64,000 nt of DNA from Streptomyces rimosus subsp. rimosus. GTDB taxonomy: Bacteria; Actinomycetota; Actinomycetes; Streptomycetales; Streptomycetaceae. The stretch covers positions 1-64,000 of the forward strand of contig NZ_JOCQ01000040.1 of assembly GCF_000720725.1 (NCBI RefSeq), in the 5' to 3' direction. Shown piece after piece: positions 7,415 through 17,521 of the stretch. How positions within the stretch are numbered: the first letter of the stretch is position 1; the number at the start of each line of letters is the position of its first letter. The position numbers were made by a program, and so were the translations under genes. The notes below the pieces were generated by a model. That model was not told where the DNA came from. It worked only from the letters and a program-made list of their open reading frames with translations, and did not search any database.

Positions 7415-10372
7415 ATGAGACGCAAGGCGAGATCCTTACTGGCGGCAGCGGCGCTGCTGCTGGGCGGGGTGGTGGCGGTGCCGGCCGCGCAGGCGCAGGC
7501 GCGGGACGGCGGGGGAGGGGGCCGGGACGCCATCGGGACCTGGACCGGCCAGGTCAGCGCGGCGCAGGTGCCGCTGTTGCTGAAGGCGGGCGTGGACGGT
7601 CACGAGATCGGCGCGCAGGTGCCGAAGACCGGCAAGGGCCAGGTCGAGGTGCAGCTGTCCGCCGCGCAGGCGGCCGGGCTGCGCAAGCAGGGGGTCCAGC
7701 TGACCCGCAAAATCGTTTCCGCGGAGACGCAGCGCAAGCTCAAGGCGCAGGGCGACCGGGTCTTCCGGCCGTACATGGGCGTCAACGGGCTGATGAAAGA
7801 GATGATCGACACCGCGCGGTTCAACCGGAAGCTGGCGAAGGTCGTCAGCATCGGGAAGACCGTCCGGGGCCACGACATCATGGCCCTGAAGCTCACCAAG
7901 GACGCCGACACCACCGAGGACGGCGCCAAGCCCGCGGTGCTGTACCTGTCCAACCAGCATGCCCGGGAGTGGATCACTCCCGAGATGACCCGCCGGCTGA
8001 TGCAGTACTACCTGGCCGGGTACGGCAAGGACCCGCGGCTGACGAAGATCCTCGACACCACCGAGCTGTGGTTCGTGCTCTCCGCCAACCCCGACGGCTA
8101 CGACTACACCTTCGAGAGCCCGCAGAACCGCATGTGGCGCAAGAACCTGCGGGACAACAACGGCGACGGCAAGATCACGCCGGGCGACGGCGTCGACCTC
8201 AACCGTAACTTCTCCTACAAGTGGGGCTACGACAACGAGGGTTCGTCCCCCAACCCGTCCAGCGAGACCTACCGAGGCCCGGCCGCCGCCTCCGAGCCGG
8301 AGACCAAGGCGCTGGACGCCTTCGAGAAGCGCATCGGCTTCCGATACGCCATCAACTACCACTCCGCCGCCGAGCTGATCCTCTACGGCGTCGGCTGGCA
8401 GGTCGCCACGCCCACCCCCGACGACGTCCTCTACCGGGCCCTGGCCGGCACCCCCGAGAAGTCCGCGATCCCCGGCTACCGCCCGCAGGTCTCCTCGGAG
8501 CTGTACACCACCAACGGCGAGGCCGACGGCCACGCGTCCAACGTCAACGGCATCCCCATGTTCACCCCGGAGATGTCCACCTGCCAGACCGCGTCGAACG
8601 CCGACCCCGACGACGAGTGGAACGCCGCCGACTGCCGGTCCGTCTTCACCTTCCCCGACTCCGAGAAGCTGATCCAGGCGGAGTTCGAGAAGAACATCCC
8701 CTTCGCGCTCTCCGTCGCCGAGAGCGCCCGGCGCCCGGACCAGCCCGTCTCGTCGGTGGGCCTGAAGGCGCCCGACTTCACCCCGCACGCCTTCACCACC
8801 TCGTACGCGCGTGGGGAGGAGCAGCAGGTCGCGGTCACTGCGCGCAAGTCCGTACGTGACAAGGAGCTCAACTACCGCGTCAACGGCGGGTCCCGGCACA
8901 CCGAGGAACTCGAAGCCTGGAAGGGTGGCGAGGTCTACGGCGGCGAGGACAACATCCACTTCGACCAGTACCGGGCCGCCGTCGAAGGGGCCGATCCCGG
9001 CGACAAGGTGGAGGTGTGGTTCACCGGCCGTACCCGCGACGGCAAGGCCACCCGAAGCGAACCCTTCACCTACTCCGTCGCCGAGCGGCCCCGCGCCGAC
9101 ACCCTGGTCATCGCCGAGGAGGGCGGCACCGCCCCGGCGCAGCACACCGCCGCGTACACCAAGGCGCTCGCGGCCAACGGCCACCGCGCGGCCGTGTGGG
9201 ACGTCGCCCGGCAGGGCACCCCGGACGCGCTCGGCGTGCTGAGCCACTTCGAGAACGTCGTCTGGTACACCGGCGCGGGCCGGCCCGGCGGCGCCACCCA
9301 GCTGGCCGTACGCGACTACCTCAACGAGGGCGGCAAGCTGCTCACCGCCGGTGAGCAGGCGGGCGGCAGCGCCGTGGTCGGCCGCGCGGTGAGCGACGAC
9401 TTCGCCCAGTACTACCTGGGCGCCGGCAGCCGGATCTCACTGAAGTCGCCGCCCTCCTTCAAGGGCGACGGCAAGCTGGCCGGCACGGAGGCCAGGCTGG
9501 GCGACGCGCCCGGCAACCCGCTGGACGCCGCGGGCACCCACTCGGTCATCTCCGACGAGCTGCCACCCGCGACGTTCCCGCAGTTCGCGAGCGCCGCGGC
9601 CGGTACCTACCCGGGCGTACGGTCGCCGTTCCAGCCGTACGAGGGCGACTGGTTCGCCGCCGCGCAGCACCGCGACAACTCCTGGATGCGGCTGGCCCGG
9701 ACCGTGGACCTGACGGGTGTGGCCGCGAGCGCCCGGCCCGCCCTCCAGTTCATGATCAGCCACGACACCGAGGCGGGCTACGACAACGCCGTCATCGAGG
9801 CGCACACCGTCGGCAAGGACGACTGGACCACCCTGCGTGACGCGAACGGCGGCACCGGCACCGACGTACCCGCCGACTGCGGCCAGGGCTACTACCTGAC
9901 CACCCACCCCTTCCTCCAGCACTATCTGACCCGGACCGGCACCCAGTGCGGCAACACCGGCACGACCGGTGCGTGGAACCGCTTCACCGGCAGCTCGAAC
10001 GGCTGGCGGCCGGTGTCCGTGGACCTGTCCGCCTACGCCGGGCAGCTGGTCGAGCTGGCGATCTCCTACGTCACCGACCCCGGAACCGGCGGCCGCGGCG
10101 TCTTCGTGGACAACACCAAGGTCACCACCGGCGCCGGCGGCGAGTCCCTGGAGGGCTTCGAGACCTCCCTCGGGCCCTGGGCGGTGCCCGGGCCGCCCGC
10201 CGGCAGCCCGCCCGCCACCGGCGACTGGACCCGTTCCAAGGAGCTGTTCCGTACGGCCGCCGCGATCACCACGCGCAACACCGTTCTGCTGGGCTTCGGC
10301 CTGGAGCACGTACAGACCGCCGCGGAACGGGCCGAACTGACCGGAGCGGCGCTCAAGGCGCTCGACGGCTGA
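7415..10372 (+). CDS. Secreted M14 zinc carboxypeptidase with C-terminal accessory domains
   Basis: Large (985 aa) exported metallocarboxypeptidase. Residues 1-31 form a Sec signal peptide (RRK, hydrophobic core, AQA). The catalytic domain shows the M14 residues: the zinc ligands H182 and E185 in NQHAREW, H316 in NYHS, substrate residues in LNRNF (from about 262), and catalytic E386 in TPEMSTC. Just before LNRNF is a loop, DNNGDGKITPGD (247-258), that matches an EF-hand/dockerin calcium loop. After about residue 450 come a beta-rich region, a flavodoxin/glutaminase-like segment and an immune-inhibitor-A-like region (about 700-920) with PXFXFXY-type aromatic motifs. A GGGGG-type ribosome site lies 4 bases before the ATG. 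Probably a nutrient-scavenging exopeptidase. Confidence 0.92.
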   Translation: MRRKARSLLAAAALLLGGVVAVPAAQAQARDGGGGGRDAIGTWTGQVSAAQVPLLLKAGVDGHEIGAQVPKTGKGQVEVQLSAAQAAGLRKQGVQLTRKIVSAETQRKLKAQGDRVFRPYMGVNGLMKEMIDTARFNRKLAKVVSIGKTVRGHDIMALKLTKDADTTEDGAKPAVLYLSNQHAREWITPEMTRRLMQYYLAGYGKDPRLTKILDTTELWFVLSANPDGYDYTFESPQNRMWRKNLRDNNGDGKITPGDGVDLNRNFSYKWGYDNEGSSPNPSSETYRGPAAASEPETKALDAFEKRIGFRYAINYHSAAELILYGVGWQVATPTPDDVLYRALAGTPEKSAIPGYRPQVSSELYTTNGEADGHASNVNGIPMFTPEMSTCQTASNADPDDEWNAADCRSVFTFPDSEKLIQAEFEKNIPFALSVAESARRPDQPVSSVGLKAPDFTPHAFTTSYARGEEQQVAVTARKSVRDKELNYRVNGGSRHTEELEAWKGGEVYGGEDNIHFDQYRAAVEGADPGDKVEVWFTGRTRDGKATRSEPFTYSVAERPRADTLVIAEEGGTAPAQHTAAYTKALAANGHRAAVWDVARQGTPDALGVLSHFENVVWYTGAGRPGGATQLAVRDYLNEGGKLLTAGEQAGGSAVVGRAVSDDFAQYYLGAGSRISLKSPPSFKGDGKLAGTEARLGDAPGNPLDAAGTHSVISDELPPATFPQFASAAAGTYPGVRSPFQPYEGDWFAAAQHRDNSWMRLARTVDLTGVAASARPALQFMISHDTEAGYDNAVIEAHTVGKDDWTTLRDANGGTGTDVPADCGQGYYLTTHPFLQHYLTRTGTQCGNTGTTGAWNRFTGSSNGWRPVSVDLSAYAGQLVELAISYVTDPGTGGRGVFVDNTKVTTGAGGESLEGFETSLGPWAVPGPPAGSPPATGDWTRSKELFRTAAAITTRNTVLLGFGLEHVQTAAERAELTGAALKALDG

Positions 10373-10395
10373 CCGCGCTCCTACTCTCTCGGCGA

Positions 10396-10439
10396 ACAGG
10401 GCGGTCCGTGGCCCCAGAGTGGGCCCGGACCGCCCCTGT
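10396..10439. terminator. Strong hairpin after the carboxypeptidase gene
   Basis: Inverted repeat ACAGG-GCGGTCC-GTGGCCC paired with GGGCC-CGGACCGC-CCTGT around a short loop, 24 bases after the carboxypeptidase stop and about 100 bases before gap. It has no clear T tract, as is common for Streptomyces terminators. Confidence 0.8.
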
Positions 10440-10467
10440 CAATGTCACGTACGTCTCGTATTGGGGG

Positions 10468-10473
10468 TAGGGT
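10468..10473 (+). promoter_or_regulatory. Candidate -10 element of the gap promoter
   Basis: TAGGGT preceded by a G-run, located between the upstream terminator and gap and fitting the HrdB-type TAGRRT consensus. A convincing -35 was not found at 16-18 bases upstream (TCACGT at 17), so this is tentative. Confidence 0.3.
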
Positions 10474-10543
10474 CGGAGGCGGTCGGGGACATCCCATACA
10501 GCTCGCCGGTGGTGAACCGGCGCACCAACGAGGAGATCGGTTC

Positions 10544-11548
<1,005 letters not shown>

Positions 11549-11588
11549 CATCCGCCTGATCCAGGCCAGGGCACGTAGCTGTGCGGAA

Positions 11589-11626
11589 GGGGCTCGTAGG
11601 GCGCACCGAAGCGCCGTACGGGCCCC
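11589..11626. terminator. Hairpin between gap and pgk
   Basis: Arms GGGGCTCGTAGGGCGC and GCGCCGTACGGGCCCC with an ACCGAA loop (14 of 16 positions pair). It lies in the 114-base gap-pgk spacer. It may partly terminate gap mRNA or be a processing/stability element; it precedes the pgk ribosome site. Confidence 0.65.
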
Positions 11627-11662
11627 GTCCCATGACCGACCTACGCAACGGAGTCACTTCGC

Positions 11663-12874
11663 ATGAAGACGATCGACGATCTCGCCCAGGAAGGGCTGTC
11701 CGGCAAGCGGGTCTTCGTCCGCGCCGACCTGAACGTGCCGCTGGACGGCACCACCATCACCGACGACGGCCGCATCCGCGCCGTCCAGCCGACGATCGCC
11801 AAGCTGGCCCAGCTCGGCGCCAAGGTGATCGTCGCCTCCCACCTGGGCCGTCCCAAGGGTGCCCCGGACCCGGCCTTCTCGCTGCGCCCCGCCGCCGAGC
11901 GGCTCGGTGAACTGATCGGCCGCGAGGTCGCCTTCGCCACCGACACCGTCGGCGAGTCCGCCCGCTCGGTGGTCGCCGGGCTCGGCGAGGGCGAGGTCGC
12001 CGTCCTGGAGAACCTGCGCTTCAACCCGGGCGAGACCAGCAAGGACGACGCCGAGCGCGGCGCCTTCGCGGACCAGCTCGCCGAGCTGGCGGACGTGTAC
12101 GTGGGCGACGGCTTCGGCGCCGTGCACCGCAAGCACGCCTCCGTCTACGACCTGCCGGCCCGCCTGCCGCACGCCGCGGGCGACCTGATCGCCGCCGAGG
12201 TCACCGTCCTGAAGAAGCTCACCGAGGACGTCAAGCGCCCGTACGTGGTCGTGCTCGGCGGCGCCAAGGTCTCCGACAAGCTCGCCGTCATCGACGAGCT
12301 GCTCGGCAAGGCCGACCGGCTGCTGATCGGCGGCGGCATGGCGTACACCTTCCTCAAGGCCAAGGGCTACGAGGTCGGCATCTCCCTCCTCCAGGAGGAC
12401 CAGATCCCGAAGGTGACCGAGTACATGGAGCGGGCGGCGGCGAACGGCGTCGAGCTGGTCCTGCCGGTCGACATCCTGGCCTCGGCGGACTTCCCCGACC
12501 TGAAGACGAAGGCGCCCGCCGACTTCGTCACGGTCGACGCCGACAGCATCCCCTCCGACAAGGAGGGCCTGGACATCGGCCCGAAGACCCGCGAGCTGTT
12601 CGCCTCGAAGATCGCCGACGCGGAGACCGTCTTCTGGAACGGACCCGTAGGTGTCGCCGAGCACCCGGACTACGCGGGCGGCACCACCGCCATCGCGCGG
12701 GCCCTGCTGAACTGCGACGGCTTCACCGTCGTCGGCGGCGGCGACTCGGCCGCCGCCGTGCGCTCGCTCGGCTTCGACGAGAATGCTTTCGGCCACATTT
12801 CGACCGGTGGCGGCGCCAGCCTCGAATACCTCGAAGGCAAGACGCTCCCCGGCCTCGCCGCTCTGGAGGACTGA
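11663..12874 (+). CDS. pgk: Phosphoglycerate kinase
   Basis: Transfers phosphate from 1,3-bisphosphoglycerate to ADP in glycolysis. The 403-residue length is usual. Recognisable segments are VFVRADLNVPLD near the N terminus (substrate binding), SHLGRPKG, the hinge/nucleotide region GGAKVSDKL and GGGMAYTF, and the C-terminal GGGDSAAAV loop. ATG with a GGAG ribosome site 9 bases upstream. It ends 6 bases before tpiA, so the two are co-transcribed. Confidence 0.98.
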   Translation: MKTIDDLAQEGLSGKRVFVRADLNVPLDGTTITDDGRIRAVQPTIAKLAQLGAKVIVASHLGRPKGAPDPAFSLRPAAERLGELIGREVAFATDTVGESARSVVAGLGEGEVAVLENLRFNPGETSKDDAERGAFADQLAELADVYVGDGFGAVHRKHASVYDLPARLPHAAGDLIAAEVTVLKKLTEDVKRPYVVVLGGAKVSDKLAVIDELLGKADRLLIGGGMAYTFLKAKGYEVGISLLQEDQIPKVTEYMERAAANGVELVLPVDILASADFPDLKTKAPADFVTVDADSIPSDKEGLDIGPKTRELFASKIADAETVFWNGPVGVAEHPDYAGGTTAIARALLNCDGFTVVGGGDSAAAVRSLGFDENAFGHISTGGGASLEYLEGKTLPGLAALED

Positions 12875-12880
12875 AGAACC

Positions 12881-13657
<777 letters not shown>

Positions 13658-13665
13658 CGGCTATG

Positions 13666-13731
13666 ACGACGGGCCCGGCCCGTCGTACCCTGTCGGGGCC
13701 GGGCCCGGCGTCCTGTGCGCCGCCCGGCCCC
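13666..13731. terminator. Double hairpin after tpiA
   Basis: A perfect dyad ACGACGGG...CCCGTCGT (13666-13686) is followed by a second stem GGGGCCGGGC...GCCCGGCCCC (13695-13731) and then a T-rich stretch. It likely ends the gap-pgk-tpiA transcript before secG. Confidence 0.75.
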
Positions 13732-13790
13732 GTACCATTCGATCTTCTTAGGTACGTCCCGTCCGTCAGTCCTAGAGAGTTGGTCCAGCC

Positions 13791-14027
13791 GTGGTCATCG
13801 GGTTCTCGGTAGCCCTCATCGTCTTCAGCCTGCTGCTGATGATGCTGGTGCTCATGCACAAGGGGAAGGGCGGCGGCCTGTCCGACATGTTCGGCGGCGG
13901 CATGCAGTCCTCGGTCGGCGGCTCCTCCGTCGCGGAGCGGAACCTGGACCGCATCACCATCGTCATCGCCCTGCTCTGGTTCGCCTGCATCGTCGCGCTG
14001 GGCGTCCTGATGAAGCTGGACAGCTGA
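13791..14027 (+). CDS. secG: Preprotein translocase subunit SecG
   Basis: Small membrane subunit of the SecYEG protein-export channel. The 78-residue product has two hydrophobic segments (about 3-20 and 52-70) separated by a glycine-rich loop (GKGGGLSDMFGGGMQSS), the standard SecG topology. The start is GTG; the ribosome site is weak (AGAGAG). Its position between tpiA and the RbpA-type gene is conserved in actinomycetes. Confidence 0.96.
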   Translation: MVIGFSVALIVFSLLLMMLVLMHKGKGGGLSDMFGGGMQSSVGGSSVAERNLDRITIVIALLWFACIVALGVLMKLDS

Positions 14028-14185
14028 CACGGTGTCGGGGACGCGGCCTATCATGAGGGCGGCGTCCTCGGTGGGGGTGTAACTCCTGTCACTGGACGCG
14101 CGTTGGGCCTTACGTAGACTGGGGCGCTCCGCAGCGCGACTGCTGTTCGATGCTTCGCAGCACCATTACGCAGGGAGTTACAACC

Positions 14186-14521
14186 GTGGCAAGTGGCAAC
14201 GCGATCCGAGGGAGTCGGGTCGGGGCGGGGCCGATGGGGGAGGCGGAGCGGGGCGAGTCCGCGCCGCGCATCCGCATCTCCTTCTGGTGCTCGAACGGGC
14301 ACGAGACTCAGCCCAGCTTCGCCGGTGACGCGCAGATTCCGGACACCTGGGACTGCCCGCGCTGCGGCTTCCCGGCAGGCAAGGACCGGGACAACCCGCC
14401 GGACCCGCCGCGCACCGAACCGTACAAGACGCACCTCGCGTACGTCCGCGAGCGCCGCAGCGACGCCGATGGCGAGGCGATCCTCGCGGAGGCGCTCGCC
14501 AAGCTCCGCGGAGAGATCTGA
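14186..14521 (+). CDS. rbpA: RbpA-type RNA polymerase-binding protein (RbpB-like paralogue)
   Basis: RbpA proteins bind RNA polymerase and the principal sigma factor and stabilise promoter complexes. This 111-residue protein begins MASGNAIRGSRVGAGP (GTG start, GGGAG upstream). It carries a zinc-type core with ligand candidates in FWCSNGHE and WDCPRCG, then a basic linker and a conserved C-terminal ERRSDADGEAILAEALAKLR helix (sigma-interaction domain). The core retains C/H and CxxC, unlike the classical S. coelicolor RbpA beside ppm1, and sits next to secG-pgi. It therefore probably corresponds to the paralogue called RbpB in S. coelicolor; that assignment is from memory of gene order. It is monocistronic, followed by a strong terminator. 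Confidence 0.88.
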   Translation: MASGNAIRGSRVGAGPMGEAERGESAPRIRISFWCSNGHETQPSFAGDAQIPDTWDCPRCGFPAGKDRDNPPDPPRTEPYKTHLAYVRERRSDADGEAILAEALAKLRGEI

Positions 14522-14535
14522 CGGACCAGCACACG

Positions 14536-14579
14536 ACGGCCGGCCCGGCCGGAGGGAACGCCCCCTCCGGCCGGGCCGT
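14536..14579. terminator. Terminator after the RbpA-type gene
   Basis: Long GC stem: ACGGCCGGCCCGGCCGGAGGG against CCCCTCCGGCCGGGCCGT, with a five-base loop, starting 15 bases after the stop codon. Confidence 0.85.
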
Positions 14580-14689
14580 CCGCGTGTCCGGCCTGCGGTG
14601 GGACCGGTCGCGTACCGTTCAGAGGTGCCGAAACGGTTTCTCGGGGCAGCCGACAGCGGGGGGACACCTCATCCCGCACCCTGATCAAT

Positions 14690-14695
14690 TAGGTT
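14690..14695 (+). promoter_or_regulatory. Candidate -10 element for pgi
   Basis: TAGGTT, a good match to the TAGRRT -10 consensus, 38 bases before the pgi start and after the upstream terminator. No good -35 at normal spacing. Confidence 0.3.
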
Positions 14696-14732
14696 GGGAG
14701 TCGGCGGGGCCGGTACGAGAAGAAGAAGGCTG

Positions 14733-16391
14733 ATGTCCGAGATGAACGCAGAGGGCCGCAGGCTCGACCAGACGGCCGAGTGGACCGCGCTGAGCAAGCA
14801 CCGGGAGCAGCTGGGGGAGGTGCGGCTGCGCGACCTGTTCGACCAGGACCCGGACCGCGCCGGACGCTACACCCTCCAGGTCGGTGACCTGCACCTGGAC
14901 TACTCCAAGCACCTGGTCACCGACGAGACGCTGCGCCTGCTGCGCGAGCTGGCCGCGGCCCGGGGCGTGGCGGAGCTGCGCGACGCGATGTTCCGCGGCG
15001 AGAAGATCAACGTGACCGAGGACCGGGCAGTGCTGCACACCGCGCTGCGCGCCCCCGAGTCCGCCTCGGTCGAGGTCGACGGCGCGAACGTCATGCAGGG
15101 CGTCCACCAGGTGCTGCGCAAGATGCAGATCTTCACCGACCGGGTGCGCTCGGGCGAGTGGAAGGGCCACACCGGCAAGCGGATCAAGACGGTCGTCAAC
15201 ATCGGCATCGGCGGCTCGGACCTGGGCCCGGCGATGGCGTACGAGGCGCTGCGCGCCTACACCCACCGCGACATGCAGTTCCGCTTCGTCTCCAACGTGG
15301 ACGGCGCCGACCTGCACGAGGCCGTCCGCGATCTCGACCCCGCGGAAACCCTCTTCATCGTCGCCTCGAAGACCTTCACCACCATCGAGACGATCACCAA
15401 CGCGACCTCGGCCCGCAACTGGCTGCTGACCGGCCTGCGGGCCGGCGAGGACGCGGTGGCCAAGCACTTCGTCGCGCTGTCGACCAACGCCGAGAAGGTC
15501 GCGGACTTCGGCATCGACACCGACAACATGTTCGAGTTCTGGGACTGGGTCGGCGGGCGCTACTCCTTCGACTCCGCGATCGGCCTGTCCCTCATGCTGG
15601 CGATCGGCCCCGAGCGGTTCCGCGAGATGCTGGCCGGCTTCCACCTCGTCGACGAGCACTTCCGCTGCGCGCCCGCCGAGGAGAACGTCCCGCTTCTGCT
15701 CGGCCTGCTCGGCATCTGGTACGGCAACTTCTGGGACGCGCAGTCGCACGCGGTGCTCCCGTACAGCCACTACCTCTCCAAGTTCACCGCGTACCTCCAG
15801 CAGCTGGACATGGAGTCCAACGGCAAGTCCGTGACCCGCGACGGCAACCCCGTGCACTGGCAGACCGGCCCCGTCGTCTGGGGCACGCCCGGCACCAACG
15901 GCCAGCACGCGTACTACCAGCTCCTCCACCAGGGCACGAAGCTCATCCCCGCGGACCTCATCGGCTTCGCCAACCCGGTCGAGGACCTCCAGCCCGGCCT
16001 GGTGGCCCAGCACGACCTGCTGATGGCCAACCTCTTCGCGCAGGGCCAGGCGCTGGCCTTCGGCAAGACCCCCGACGAGGTCAGGGCCGAGGGCGTCCCC
16101 GAGGAACTGGTCACGCACAAGACCTTCCAGGGCAACCGCCCCACCACCACGATCCTGGCCAAGGAACTCACCCCCTCCGTACTGGGCCAGCTCATCGCCC
16201 TGTACGAGCACAAGGTCTTCGTCCAGGGCGCGGTCTGGAACATCGACTCCTTCGACCAGTGGGGCGTCGAACTCGGCAAGGTCCTGGCGAAGCGGGTCGA
16301 GCCCGCGCTGACCGAGGGCGCGGAGGTCGAGGGGCTGGACGCCTCGACGAAGTCTCTGGTGGCCACGTACCGCGAGATGCGGGGCCGCTGA
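14733..16391 (+). CDS. pgi: Glucose-6-phosphate isomerase
   Basis: Interconverts glucose 6-phosphate and fructose 6-phosphate, joining glycolysis to the pentose-phosphate genes on the opposite strand. The 552-residue protein is of the long bacterial type. Family signatures are IGIGGSDLGP, the phosphate loop ASKTFTTIETITNA, GGRYSFDSAIGLSL, and QLDMESNGKSV with the C-terminal catalytic Lys region FDQWGVELGK. The ATG at 14733 follows an AAGAAGG ribosome site; a second ATG at 14742 is possible. Its stop overlaps the next small gene (TGATG). Confidence 0.98.
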   Translation: MSEMNAEGRRLDQTAEWTALSKHREQLGEVRLRDLFDQDPDRAGRYTLQVGDLHLDYSKHLVTDETLRLLRELAAARGVAELRDAMFRGEKINVTEDRAVLHTALRAPESASVEVDGANVMQGVHQVLRKMQIFTDRVRSGEWKGHTGKRIKTVVNIGIGGSDLGPAMAYEALRAYTHRDMQFRFVSNVDGADLHEAVRDLDPAETLFIVASKTFTTIETITNATSARNWLLTGLRAGEDAVAKHFVALSTNAEKVADFGIDTDNMFEFWDWVGGRYSFDSAIGLSLMLAIGPERFREMLAGFHLVDEHFRCAPAEENVPLLLGLLGIWYGNFWDAQSHAVLPYSHYLSKFTAYLQQLDMESNGKSVTRDGNPVHWQTGPVVWGTPGTNGQHAYYQLLHQGTKLIPADLIGFANPVEDLQPGLVAQHDLLMANLFAQGQALAFGKTPDEVRAEGVPEELVTHKTFQGNRPTTTILAKELTPSVLGQLIALYEHKVFVQGAVWNIDSFDQWGVELGKVLAKRVEPALTEGAEVEGLDASTKSLVATYREMRGR

Positions 16392-16648
16392 TGGCGGCGG
16401 ACGAGGTGGTCCCGGCGTTCCTGGACCTGCTGACCCCGGAGAACCGGGCGTGGCTCCAGGCCCGCCCGGAGGCCGAGCAGCAAGAGGTGGCGACCCGTCA
16501 CCTGGAGGTCGTACAGGGCGACAAGGAGCACGGCCTGGGCACCTACGACACCCACGACACGGAGGTCGAGGGCGTAGCGGTCGGCGACCTCCAGGACCCC
16601 GGGCACCTCGCCAATGCGATGGTCCGTCAGGAGCGCGAGCGGTCGTGA
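16391..16648 (+). CDS. Small acidic conserved hypothetical protein
   Basis: 85-residue protein of unknown function, translationally coupled to pgi (TGATG overlap). The sequence is acidic and rich in Glu/Asp/His (for example GDKEHGLGTYDTHDTEVEG), with no signal peptide or membrane segment and no motif that I recognise. The coupling suggests co-expression with pgi; whether it acts on sugar metabolism is unknown. Codon use is typical of the neighbourhood, so I consider it real. Confidence 0.7.
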   Translation: MAADEVVPAFLDLLTPENRAWLQARPEAEQQEVATRHLEVVQGDKEHGLGTYDTHDTEVEGVAVGDLQDPGHLANAMVRQERERS

Positions 16649-16695
16649 TCGGCTGAGGCCCGCCACCGGCCGCCGAAACCCTCGCGCGATACGAC

Positions 16696-16730
16696 AACGG
16701 CCCCGCTCCCACCAAGGGAACGGGGCCGTT
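16696..16730. terminator. Bidirectional terminator between pgi operon and pgl
   Basis: AACGGCCCCG paired with CGGGGCCGTT around a CTCCCACCAAGGGAA loop, followed by T's on the plus strand and preceded by A's. It suits convergent genes and probably serves both operons. Confidence 0.88.
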
Positions 16731-16738
16731 TGCTGTGC

Positions 16739-17521
16739 TCAGGCGGAAGCCGGCGGGTACAACCCCCGCGGCAACTGCGAAGCAGCCGCCTCGTCCAGCA
16801 GCCACAGCGTGCGGCTGCGGCCGTACGCGCCCGCGGCCGGGGCCTGGATCTCTCCGGCGCCGGACAGCGCCATCGCCGTGGCCTTCGCCTTGTCCTCGCC
16901 CGCCGCGAGCAGCCAGACCTCGCGGGCCGCCCGGATGGCGGGCAGGGTCAGGGAGAGCCGGGTGGGCGGCGGCTTGGGGGCGCCGTGGACGGCGACGACC
17001 GTGCGCTCCGTCTCCCGTACGGCGGGCAGCTCCGGGAAGAGCGACGCCACGTGCGTGTCCGGGCCGACGCCCAGCAGGAGGACGTCGAAGGACGGCACGG
17101 GGCCGTGGTCCTCCGGGCCCGCCGCGGCGGACAGTTCGATCGCGTACGCCTCGGCCGCCGCGTCCGCGTCGTTGCCGTACGGACCGTTGGACGGGGCCAT
17201 CACGTGCACCCGGGCCGGGTCCACGGGAACGCTGTCCAGCAGGGCCTCCCGGGCCTGCGTGTGGTTGCGCTCCGGGGCGCCGTCCGGCAGGAACCGTTCG
17301 TCGCCCCACCACAGGTCCAGCCGGCCCCAGTCCACTGCGTCCCGGGCGGGCGCCTCGGCCAGGGCCGCGAGCAGCCCGTTGCCGTTGCGGCCGCCCGTCA
17401 GGACGACGGAGGCCGAGCCGCGGGCCGCCTGTGCGTCCACGATCTTCGTGATCAGCCGGGCCGCCGCGGCCTTGGCCATCAGCTCCTTGTCCCGGTGGAC
17501 GACGACCTGCGGCGCGCTCAC
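16739..17521 (-). CDS. pgl: 6-phosphogluconolactonase
   Basis: Hydrolyses 6-phosphogluconolactone, the second step of the oxidative pentose-phosphate pathway. The 260-residue protein is of the NagB/DevB-like family: VVLTGGRNGNGLLAAL (substrate loop), WWGDERFLP, and the signature VLLLGVGPDTHVASLFP with the catalytic-region His. The GTG start overlaps the opcA stop by 4 bases, so it is the last gene of the tkt-tal-zwf-opcA-pgl operon. Confidence 0.95.
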   Translation of the reverse strand: MSAPQVVVHRDKELMAKAAAARLITKIVDAQAARGSASVVLTGGRNGNGLLAALAEAPARDAVDWGRLDLWWGDERFLPDGAPERNHTQAREALLDSVPVDPARVHVMAPSNGPYGNDADAAAEAYAIELSAAAGPEDHGPVPSFDVLLLGVGPDTHVASLFPELPAVRETERTVVAVHGAPKPPPTRLSLTLPAIRAAREVWLLAAGEDKAKATAMALSGAGEIQAPAAGAYGRSRTLWLLDEAAASQLPRGLYPPASA

